Shown piece after piece: positions 1 to 5,332 of a stretch of DNA of 6,992 nt. The stretch is from positions 1-6,992 of the forward strand of contig DOEX01000143.1 of assembly GCA_003532515.1 (NCBI GenBank), read 5' to 3'. The notes under the pieces were generated by a model, which searched no databases, was not told the DNA's origin, and was given only the letters and a program-made list of their open reading frames with translations. The DNA is from Anaerolineaceae bacterium (GTDB taxonomy: Bacteria > Chloroflexota > Anaerolineae > Anaerolineales > Anaerolineaceae). The translations under genes were made by a program, and so were the position numbers. Position 1 is the stretch's first letter, and each line of letters opens with the position of its first letter.

Positions 1-434
1 GATCGATAGGCTTCCAGAACGTGTAGATCGTCAGCTTCTCCGCTTGACTGGTTTGCCGCTCTTTCCAGGATTATCGTCTCATTCAGATTCTCCCAGATGC
101 TGAAGGCTTCAGTCTTCTGTCCGCTTGCATAAAGTACTTCAGCATAGGTGCCCTGAACAGCCCGGTCTTGATAGGACAGTAAGGGTAAGAGAATATCCTG
201 AGCACCCCGATACTCTCCCTCTTTGATTGTCTGACGGGCAAGGAGAACTGCGGAATGAGGCGTTTTTGGCGGGAGTGAAGCCTGGTTGAGTTGGTCAGGA
301 GCAGACAAAAGACGGTTGACCTGGTTGAGTGACCAGAGGTTATGCTGGATGGCGACCAAGACTCCGTTCGGCTGAAAAGCACTCCAAACCAGAAATAGAA
401 CCAGAATAACCAACAGCGAGATTTTAATTTTCAT
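1..434 (-). CDS. Membrane-anchored TPR-like protein, N-terminal part (runs off left edge)
   Basis: The reading frame opens with ATG at 434-432 and stays open for 144 codons to the window edge, so the C-terminus is missing. An in-frame TGA at 461-459 with no ATG between fixes the start; the ribosome site is weak (GATAAGAAA before the ATG). Residues 1-7 (MKIKISL) lead into one hydrophobic segment at about 5-20, a signal anchor or uncleaved signal peptide. Residues 60-120 form two amphipathic helix pairs with TPR character (ARQTIKEGEYRGAQDIL, then YAEVLYASGQKTEAFSIW): small residues at the packing positions and a Gly turn. The likely role is a protein-interaction module on the outer face of the membrane; partner and process are unknown. 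It is separated from the LCP operon by a large hairpin and has its own candidate promoter. The TPR assignment is by pattern only and could be another alpha-solenoid. Confidence 0.75.
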   Translation of the reverse strand, partial: MKIKISLLVILVLFLVWSAFQPNGVLVAIQHNLWSLNQVNRLLSAPDQLNQASLPPKTPHSAVLLARQTIKEGEYRGAQDILLPLLSYQDRAVQGTYAEVLYASGQKTEAFSIWENLNETIILERAANQSSGEADDLHVLEAYR

Positions 435-484
435 TTTCTTATCGTTGATATTTTCTCGTCAATTCACTAGCAATGTGTTTTGAA

Positions 485-527
485 ATTATCAGCGGTTAGA
501 GGAAGAATAAATCGAACTCAAATTGAA
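485..527 (-). promoter_or_regulatory. Candidate activator-dependent promoter of the TPR-like gene
   Basis: On the minus strand a GATAAT hexamer (490-485, 5/6 to TATAAT) lies about 50 bases upstream of the ATG at 434. The position 17 bp further upstream (513-508) does not resemble TTGACA. Instead it is covered by two tandem copies of TTCAATTT/TTCGATTT (527-520 and 516-509). A -35 region replaced by 11-bp direct repeats is the layout of promoters activated by OmpR/PhoB-type response regulators. That reading is inference. Confidence 0.4.
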
Positions 528-580
528 TAATTTTTCACGAGAGAAGATTAAATTGAACCTAAATTGAACTTAAAATTGTT
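509..580 (-). repeat. Five phased AAATTGAA-type sites, putative operator
   Basis: Plus-strand copies are AAATCGAA (509-516), AAATTGAA (520-527), AAATTGAA (550-557), AAATTGAA (561-568) and a degenerate AAATTGTT (573-580). Start-to-start distances are 11, 30, 11 and 12 bp, so sites within each cluster recur about once per helical turn on the same face. On the transcribed (minus) strand the unit reads TTCAATTT. All copies lie upstream of the TPR-like gene, the first pair at the candidate -35 region. The background is AT-rich, which raises the chance of coincidence, but the 11-bp phasing in two separate pairs is not explained by composition alone. Confidence 0.45.
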
Positions 581-604
581 AAGTCCAAACCTAAATTATT
601 ATCT

Positions 605-636
605 GAACATAACACTTCTAAAGAAGTGTTATGTTC
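605..636. terminator. 15-bp perfect inverted repeat, probable terminator/boundary hairpin
   Basis: GAACATAACACTTCT (605-619), a central AA, then its exact reverse complement (622-636). Folded as RNA this gives a 14-bp stem with a 4-base loop. It begins 57 bases past the stop codon of the LCP gene that ends at 694. On the plus strand the stem is followed by CATTTTTCTT, a fair U-tract; on the minus strand, where the LCP transcript arrives, the following bases are AGATAATAAT with no U-tract. It therefore looks better as a block to rightward (antisense) transcription than as a classical LCP terminator, though it could act as a 3'-end stabilising hairpin. The stem is AT-rich. Confidence 0.5.
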
Positions 637-693
637 CATTTTTCTTGTTTATTGGATATTCTTTTAAGAAATCTTAGCGGTACTCAGCCCTGT

Positions 694-1824
694 TTACTGA
701 GACAGCAGGTTTTGGTGGATCCAGTCCACAACAGTCTGATCCCACCGATACACAAAACTCGAGCCAAAATTCGAAGGAATATACTCAAAATCTTTCAGAA
801 GCATTTCTTCGGGGATTTGGGTGGAATTGTAATTATCCAAGTCAAAGTTCTGAAGGAAACAAACTCCAAGTGTGGAAATTTGCTCGATCGAAAGATCAGA
901 CAGGAAGGCACCGTAGAATTCAGAGACCAGGTCCGGGAATTTGACAATATTTTCTGGTTGCAGGAATTTCTCAATGATGGCTTTCATGATCAAAGACTGA
1001 TTGCCAACCCGGAAATCATCTGAATAATTGGTACGGATGCGCATAAGATCAAGCGCGCGTTCGCCATCCAGGGTCTGAATGCCAGAGGGGAAAAAGCCAA
1101 GACTCGGATCCGGATCGTAAACAGATTCGGGGAGGTCAACTTCAACCCCACCAATGCCATCAATGAAGTTTACGACAGCATTAAAGTTGACAACTGCATA
1201 GTGATCAGGTGTGACGCCAAAGTTATATTGAATGACTTGCGCCAGCGAATTCGCACCGCTGCCCGACTCAGTTGAACCAGTCCAACCAGGTGAGCCCAAA
1301 AGGTAGCCCTGATTGATTTTGATCGGGTTTTCTTCTTTGAAGAGACCATCCGGAGCGTTCACTACCATATCCCGGGGAAGGGCGACCATATTGATCGTCA
1401 TTGTGGTGAAGTCCACTCTTGCCAAACGGATCACATCCGCAAGACCATACAAATAGTCGTTACCGCGATAATCGATGCCTGCCAGCAAAAAGGTCCAAGA
1501 AGCGGCATCACCGCAAACAGGTGCTGGGGTAGCGGTCGCTGTTGCCTCCGGGAGTGTCGGGGTCAATGTCGGCTCTTCTGTCGCCATTTCAGTCGCAGTG
1601 GGAATGGCGTCAGTTGAAACACTGGGTAGAACCAGGGGATCAGAAATGGGTTTTTGCAAGAATGGTTTTAACCAGGTGAACCAAGCGGAGACCAGGATGA
1701 GAACCAAACCCAAGGCTACCAGAGCAATAATCTGCCATTTGGTATTTTTCCGACGGTTAGCAGAAGGCGCTTGCTCGTTCAGGTCCGTTTGGATAGGTTG
1801 TGTATCGTTCATTTTATTCTTCAT
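694..1824 (-). CDS. LytR-CpsA-Psr (LCP) family protein, membrane-anchored
   Basis: LCP proteins transfer polyprenyl-phosphate-linked polymers (teichoic acids, capsule, other glycans) onto peptidoglycan or protein at the outer membrane face. This 376-residue protein has a basic cytoplasmic N-terminus, one transmembrane helix (about 31-50), a Pro/Thr-rich linker (62-103), an LCP domain (about 108-285) and a C-terminal extension. LCP landmarks are GID with Arg120, PRD (150-152), KINQGY (169-174), the IDGIGGV core (221-227), GERAL (254-258) and MRIR (261-264). In the closing motif, where families have RxxRQ, it reads RVGNQ: the second Arg is Asn275. Cys104 and Cys322 match cysteines in the upstream paralogue. 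The start is uncertain: AAGGA ends only one base before ATG 1824 (too close), while Met5 (ATG at 1812) lies about 13 bases after it. A terminator-like hairpin abuts the start. It is probably the last gene of the NusG-LCP-LCP operon. Substrate unknown. Confidence 0.88.
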   Translation of the reverse strand: MKNKMNDTQPIQTDLNEQAPSANRRKNTKWQIIALVALGLVLILVSAWFTWLKPFLQKPISDPLVLPSVSTDAIPTATEMATEEPTLTPTLPEATATATPAPVCGDAASWTFLLAGIDYRGNDYLYGLADVIRLARVDFTTMTINMVALPRDMVVNAPDGLFKEENPIKINQGYLLGSPGWTGSTESGSGANSLAQVIQYNFGVTPDHYAVVNFNAVVNFIDGIGGVEVDLPESVYDPDPSLGFFPSGIQTLDGERALDLMRIRTNYSDDFRVGNQSLIMKAIIEKFLQPENIVKFPDLVSEFYGAFLSDLSIEQISTLGVCFLQNFDLDNYNSTQIPEEMLLKDFEYIPSNFGSSFVYRWDQTVVDWIHQNLLSQ

Positions 1825-1830
1825 GTCCTT

Positions 1831-1851
1831 AAAAACTGCCTTCTCAGGCAG
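1831..1851 (-). terminator. Intrinsic terminator abutting the LCP start codon (possible attenuator)
   Basis: On the minus strand: CTGCCT (1851-1846), loop GAGA, AGGCAG (1841-1836), then TTTTT (1835-1831). This is a 6-bp GC-rich stem, extendable by two weaker pairs (one G-U), with a GNRA tetraloop and an immediate U-tract, the textbook intrinsic terminator form. It starts about 62 bases after the stop of the upstream LCP gene. The U-tract is followed at once by AAGGA and the ATG at 1824, leaving no room for a promoter between terminator and gene. Transcripts of the downstream LCP gene must therefore pass through it. Confidence 0.7.
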
Positions 1852-1873
1852 CTACTAGGTAAACTAAACAATA

Positions 1874-1893
1874 ATTTTACCATGTATCATGGT
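1874..1893 (-). promoter_or_regulatory. Spacer hairpin and possible weak -10 between the LCP genes
   Basis: ACCATG (1879-1884), TAT, CATGGT (1888-1893) is a perfect 6-bp inverted repeat. It overlaps by one base a minus-strand TAAAAT (1879-1874, 5/6 to TATAAT) with no recognisable -35. If that -10 is used, RNA would start near 1866 and the terminator hairpin would form the whole 5' leader of the downstream LCP gene. Low confidence. Confidence 0.25.
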
Positions 1894-1913
1894 TCGCAGT
1901 TTCGCAGGGTTGA

Positions 1914-3005
1914 TCATTGGATCAAACCCAGCGATCTCTGAACAAATTCCACAACCTCTGCATGGGGAATCAATACTTGCGCTCCTGTTTCGGTAGTGTA
2001 AGGATGGAATAAGTTGTCTGGAATCGGTGAAATCATGATGTCTTGATTCGTGATGATCCTGGAAAGACAATAGAAACTATACATGTCAGTTAAACCGAGG
2101 TTGGTTTGGGTAGTCTTGTCTTTCATCAGTGCAGTTAGAATTTCATAAACCATCTTAGGGGAGATACCTGCGCGGATTTTGTCCAGGATTGCTCTTAGAA
2201 TTATGGTCTGGCGGTCGATGCGTTGGATATCAGTATCGAAGGCCCGAATACGCATAAACACAACCGCAGTTTCGCCATCCATCTCGTAAGTTCCGGGTGG
2301 AAAGTTGTACCAATAATCCTGTGCCCTCTCTTCTACGACAACTGTCACTCCTCCGATCGCGTCAATGTATTTGCCGATCTCATCATAGTAAAGCACAAAC
2401 TGATCATCCACTTCGACGCCAAAGTTGTAGGTGAGGTTACTTGCCACCGAAGCAGCTCCGGTTCCATTTCCAAAAAAGTATTCACCGTAACCAAAGGTGG
2501 CATTAATACGTCCATAATCGATATCGTAGGGTTCAAAACCAACGATGGGTACATAAAAATCACGGGGGACCGAAGTCATACGAACGGTTGCATTCTGGAA
2601 ATCGACTCTTATCAGCCGGATGCCATCCGCCTGGGCGTGCTTATCAATGCCCAACACCATCAGTGTCATCGTATCGGTTCTACCGCAATTCCCCTTTTCG
2701 TCGGTACCGGCACCTGGTGTTGTTGTTGTCTCGGGAATTTCTTGGGTGGCTTGCAATGCTGCCGGAGTAAACTCCACGGCGGCCTCACCAGAGTCTTCGG
2801 GGAGAATATCTGTGGCAGGATTCACGGGTGTTGGTGAAACCTGGCTGCCAAACTCAGTCTCAACTGGCACCAGTACCTGCTGGGGAATGTTGCAGGCTGA
2901 GACAGTCAGGATGAGGGCTATGCTAAGAATCGAGACGAGGAAACCAGGTCTGCGAGCATTTTTTATTTTCTTTTTCATCAGGTCTTGACTCCTTTTTGGC
3001 TCCAT
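1914..3005 (-). CDS. LytR-CpsA-Psr (LCP) family protein, probable lipoprotein
   Basis: The second LCP paralogue has 363 residues. The N-terminus is a lipoprotein signal: basic n-region, hydrophobic 22-35, and lipobox VSAC with Cys38 as the lipid-modified residue, so this copy is probably anchored by lipid rather than by a helix. A Pro/Thr/Glu-rich linker (55-105) follows, then the LCP domain (about 112-275): LGID (118-121), PRD (147-149), RIN (166-168), IDAIGGV (214-220), GETAV (244-248), and the full closing motif MRIR ... D259 ... R262IDRQ266. The Arg residues usually found just after the GxD motif and before the following conserved Asp (here ADGIRL) are absent, a departure shared in part with the neighbour. 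Cys107 and Cys313 match Cys104 and Cys322 of the downstream paralogue. ATG 3005 has GGAGG at 5 bases; Met10 (ATG at 2978) has AAGGAG at 10 bases and gives a more classical MKKK signal peptide. Either start is possible. Confidence 0.88.
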   Translation of the reverse strand: MEPKRSQDLMKKKIKNARRPGFLVSILSIALILTVSACNIPQQVLVPVETEFGSQVSPTPVNPATDILPEDSGEAAVEFTPAALQATQEIPETTTTPGAGTDEKGNCGRTDTMTLMVLGIDKHAQADGIRLIRVDFQNATVRMTSVPRDFYVPIVGFEPYDIDYGRINATFGYGEYFFGNGTGAASVASNLTYNFGVEVDDQFVLYYDEIGKYIDAIGGVTVVVEERAQDYWYNFPPGTYEMDGETAVVFMRIRAFDTDIQRIDRQTIILRAILDKIRAGISPKMVYEILTALMKDKTTQTNLGLTDMYSFYCLSRIITNQDIMISPIPDNLFHPYTTETGAQVLIPHAEVVEFVQRSLGLIQ

Positions 3006-3077
3006 CTACGCCTCCGCCCCTCCGACAAGCTTGTTGTCAGTTCAGGGAAAGTTGTTCAGTTTTCCTGCAAATTCGTA

Positions 3078-3621
3078 CTAAAAAACCCGTTTTTTCACTA
3101 TATCTGCATCAATCTGTACTCGGACCGTCCGCCCTTTCAGGAGGGAGAGCAATACTGCCACACGGTCTTCTCCATTAATGCATTGTTCAAAACGAGCTTC
3201 TATTCCTTGAAAAATCGGATCATCAACCCAGACTCTGTCCCCCGGACGCAAATGTTCAGGGCTAAGAGCAAGTCGATTTTGCTCCCGTTCTACCTGGCGT
3301 TTGATGACTTCAATCATACTATCCGGTACTGAAGCCGGAATGCCGTCAAAGTTGACAAGCCCGCCTACACCTCTTAGCAGCCCGATCTTTTTCGCATAAA
3401 GGTCGCCAAGCTCCCCTCTAACGAACATATATCCTGGGAAAAAGGGCTTTTGTCTGTTTGAGCGCGGGTTGTGACTGGATTGACATCGAGCCGTGGAAAA
3501 TAGGTTTCAATTTTTCGATCTGTCAAATGAAAAAAACAATATGCTCAAAATTAGGCTTGCTGCGAAGCGCATACCATAAAGCCTGATTTGTGATTGTCTC
3601 TTCTTCGATTTTATTTTGCAT
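3078..3621 (-). pseudogene. NusG/RfaH/LoaP-family transcription factor, disrupted by two -1 frameshifts as sequenced
   Basis: NusG-family proteins bind RNA polymerase; specialised paralogues (RfaH, LoaP) drive antitermination of envelope or polysaccharide operons. From ATG 3621 the frame encodes WYALRSKPNFE (residues 16-26, the NusG N-terminal strand), then meets TGA at 3525-3523. The next frame continues HLTDRKIETYFPRL and the third continues FFPGYMFVRGELGDL, the typical end of the NGN domain, then a C-terminal KOW region (RPGDRVWV ... GEDRVAVLL ... RTVRV) to TAG at 3080-3078. Adding one T to the T7 run (3536-3530) and one to the T5 run (3443-3439) restores an intact protein of about 181 residues, normal NusG length. 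The intact-looking ORF starting at ATG 3428 is only the C-terminal two thirds. Heading two LCP genes on the same strand (72-bp gap) argues for a specialised paralogue rather than housekeeping nusG, which normally neighbours secE and rplK. Genuine decay cannot be excluded. Confidence 0.8.
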
Positions 3622-3690
3622 ACCTATCTTAACCTTCCCCTCTCATAAGGGCAATTTGACAACCCAGAATATCTACTCCAACCTGTCAAT

Positions 3691-3696
3691 ATTATA
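3691..3696 (-). promoter_or_regulatory. Candidate -10 for the NusG-LCP operon
   Basis: TATAAT on the minus strand (3696-3691) would give a start near 3684 and a leader of about 63 bases before ATG 3621. The position 17 bp upstream reads ACAGCC, so no -35 is evident. The leader holds a small hairpin (CCCT, 6-base loop, AGGG; 3651-3638). GGGGAAGG lies about 12 bases before the ATG and AGG one base before it. No stronger promoter is visible before either LCP gene. Confidence 0.35.
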
Positions 3697-3747
3697 CAAT
3701 CAAATTCCACGCTGGCTGTTTTCTAAAAATTCTCGCCAATACTCTAC

Positions 3748-3775
3748 TGTTATAATATATTTTTAAGAATGAGGT
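3748..3775 (+). promoter_or_regulatory. Extended -10 promoter and ribosome site of the patatin gene
   Basis: TGTTATAAT (3748-3756) is a perfect extended -10 (TGnTATAAT). The -35 position holds only AATTCT, which an extended -10 can compensate for. A start near 3763 leaves a leader of about 17 bases containing GAGGT (3771-3775), four bases before ATG 3780. The promoter diverges from that of the NusG-like gene within a 158-bp intergenic region. Confidence 0.6.
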
Positions 3776-3779
3776 AAAA

Positions 3780-4679
3780 ATGAAAAGAGAAGTCAACCTG
3801 GCTTTAGGTGGAGGTGGCGTCAGAGGAGTGGCACACCTTGGTGTGGTTCAATGTTTGTTGGATCATGACTATAAAATTAACGGTATCTCGGGCACAAGCG
3901 CTGGAGGTCTTTTTGGGGCAACCATTGCTGCGGGTAATACACCACGCGATGTTGCGGCTGCTGTTGATAAATTTTTCAATGAATCCAGTTTCCGATCAGG
4001 CATCAGCATCAGCACAGCATCTTTTTCTCTGATAGGCACAAATGGGATGATCAAAGCCCTGGAACCGTTTTTACAGGGTAAGAAGATGGAGGATCTCCAG
4101 ATTCCTTTTGTGGCTACTGCTGTCAGCTTGAAAAACGGACAAGAGATTATTATTAAAGATGGAGATGTGATGCAAGCTGTGCTCGCAACCATCGCAATAC
4201 CCGGCTTCTTCCCCAGCCAGGGTGACCAGGTGTTGGTGGATGGTGGGATTCTCGACCCGGTTCCCATCGATTCAGCCCGCGAATTCGACACCAGTTTGCC
4301 TATCGTTGCAGTCTTGCTACATAAACGACCTCAGGATTTCAGCCTTGACAATATCAAAGTACCTTTTGAAGATAGCCTGATCGAGCCCTTGGCTAAGACG
4401 ATCTCAAAAACCCGGATCGGTGAACTAATGCGTCACCTGACCGCTACGGTGGACGTGGTAAGCTCCAAATTAAGTGAGCTGCGGATTGAAAAATCGAAAC
4501 CAGATGTTCTGGTTGAACCGGTTGTGGGGCATATCGGTTTGCTTCAGAAAATTGAAGCCCAACCCTTGTTTGACGAGGGTTACCGCGCTATGGAAGAAAA
4601 CCTGGAAAACCTGGAAAAAGCCTATTCACTTGTGAATTCATTCAGACGGATCACAAAATATGCTCACTCGCAGGACTAA
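3780..4679 (+). CDS. Patatin-like phospholipase (RssA/NTE type)
   Basis: Patatin-family enzymes hydrolyse ester bonds of phospholipids or other acyl lipids with a Ser-Asp dyad. All three signature elements are present: the oxyanion loop GGGGVRG (10-16), the nucleophile elbow GTSAG with Ser40 (38-42), and the DGG motif with catalytic Asp154 (154-156). AIPGFFP (139-145), just before the Asp, is also typical of the bacterial single-domain subgroup. There is no signal peptide or membrane helix, so it is probably cytoplasmic and acts at the inner face of the membrane. At 299 residues it has the usual length of the bacterial family. The C-terminus (about 262-290) has a heptad-like Glu/Leu helix (EENLENLEKA). 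The start is supported by GAGGT at four bases and an extended -10 promoter. It is transcribed alone, divergently from the NusG-like gene and convergently with the SH3-like gene, whose stop lies 7 bases away. Substrate unknown. Confidence 0.93.
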   Translation: MKREVNLALGGGGVRGVAHLGVVQCLLDHDYKINGISGTSAGGLFGATIAAGNTPRDVAAAVDKFFNESSFRSGISISTASFSLIGTNGMIKALEPFLQGKKMEDLQIPFVATAVSLKNGQEIIIKDGDVMQAVLATIAIPGFFPSQGDQVLVDGGILDPVPIDSAREFDTSLPIVAVLLHKRPQDFSLDNIKVPFEDSLIEPLAKTISKTRIGELMRHLTATVDVVSSKLSELRIEKSKPDVLVEPVVGHIGLLQKIEAQPLFDEGYRAMEENLENLEKAYSLVNSFRRITKYAHSQD

Positions 4680-4686
4680 GAAAACT

Positions 4687-5310
4687 TTATCCGCGGCGTA
4701 AAACCGCGATGAGGGTCAGGAACAAACCGAATCCAGCCAAAACCACGATAACATAGCCGATGGGGATGCCACCGGTTGTTGTTCCACCCTCTACGGAAGG
4801 ATAAGTTGGAATTTGCAAGGCAGGTGGTTCGGTGTAGGTCGGCAGCCTGCTTGGTATGGCAGTGACGATGAATTGGGCAGCCAGGGTTGGGTCAATAGTC
4901 TTGGTAATCGATGGCGTTTCAGTGGGTGGCGGTTGCAGCATTGGCAAGGAACCACCAAAAACTTCCACACGGTTCAAAACGATCCATCCACGGTTATCAG
5001 GTGCACCAGCGTAATCGATCATGACATAATCGCCATAATAGCCGTAAGCTTTGGCTTCCTGACCAACCAAAAAAATGCCCACTCTTGTGGAAGTGGAATT
5101 GGGGAAACTACGAACATTCAACGGATTTTCCGGGTCTCCAACTGCGCGAACGTACAAACCACGCGGTGAACTGGTCACAGTTGTAGATAGGGTCGGAAAC
5201 TGAGCCCAAACCGAACGGTTCAGGTTCGGTAACAGGCTCATAAAGAGCAAGATAATCAGGGCAATCATGCCTGCTGCAAATCTTATGGTTTTCTTGTTAA
5301 CCTTATTCAT
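4687..5310 (-). CDS. Exported SH3-like domain protein with C-terminal membrane anchor
   Basis: From Met at 5310 the protein has 207 residues. It has a basic N-terminus and a hydrophobic signal or anchor (about 10-30), then a bacterial SH3-like region (about 50-120) with the hallmark LNVRSFPNSTSTRVG and a closing Gly-Trp strand (NRGWIVLNRV). A Pro/Thr-rich linker (about 122-170), a Gly/Thr turn, and a C-terminal hydrophobic helix ending LRRG complete it. SH3b domains usually bind peptidoglycan or cell-surface ligands, so the domain should lie outside the membrane, tethered at one or both ends. An upstream in-frame ATG at 5328 is disfavoured: it lies between the -10 box (5338-5333) and the expected transcription start. 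ATG 5310 has AAAGG seven bases upstream. The C-terminal tail resembles a sorting or anchor signal in layout (Gly-rich, helix, RR), but no LPxTG or PEP motif is present. No enzyme domain. Divergent from the zinc-ribbon gene. Confidence 0.8.
   Translation of the reverse strand: MNKVNKKTIRFAAGMIALIILLFMSLLPNLNRSVWAQFPTLSTTVTSSPRGLYVRAVGDPENPLNVRSFPNSTSTRVGIFLVGQEAKAYGYYGDYVMIDYAGAPDNRGWIVLNRVEVFGGSLPMLQPPPTETPSITKTIDPTLAAQFIVTAIPSRLPTYTEPPALQIPTYPSVEGGTTTGGIPIGYVIVVLAGFGLFLTLIAVLRRG
4689..4710. terminator. Weak shared terminator hairpin between convergent genes
   Basis: ATCCGCGG (4689-4696), CGTAAAA, CCGCGAT (4704-4710) pair with one bulged base. The hairpin overlaps the last codons and stop of the minus-strand SH3-like gene and starts 9 bases after the patatin stop. 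On the minus strand it is followed by AAAGTTTTC, a broken U-tract; on the plus strand there is none. GC-rich stem, poor tract, so only a candidate. Confidence 0.35.
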
Positions 5311-5332
5311 CTCCAGACCTTTAATCATTCCG

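Noticed and set aside
83..382. 99-codon minus-strand open frame
   Set aside because: It overlaps, in a different frame, the longer frame starting at 434 that has a hydrophobic N-terminus, TPR-like helices and stays open to the window edge. The 99-codon product is Ser/Arg-rich and looks like a shadow.
631..1023. 130-codon plus-strand open frame
   Set aside because: It is antisense to the C-terminal half of the LCP protein ending at 694 and starts inside the large inverted repeat; no ribosome site or domain.
2223..2837. 204-codon open frame on the plus strand
   Set aside because: It lies wholly antisense to the well-supported LCP lipoprotein gene and its translation (Cys/His/Gly-rich, no domain) has no family features.
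3078..3428. ATG at 3428 as the true start of a 116-residue protein
   Set aside because: This Met is the M of the NusG FFPGYMFV motif; upstream codons in two other frames supply the rest of the NGN domain, so it is an internal residue.
3672..3689. Perfect minus-strand TTGACA (3689-3684) as the -35 of the NusG operon
   Set aside because: The nearest -10-like TATTCT (3671-3666) is only 12 bp away, and at 16-18 bp the sequence is CTGGGT-like with no resemblance to TATAAT.
4585..4625. Tandem GAAAACCTGGAAAACCTGGAAAA repeat
   Set aside because: It encodes the ENLENLEKA helix of the patatin C-terminus in frame; ordinary coding repetition of an amphipathic helix.
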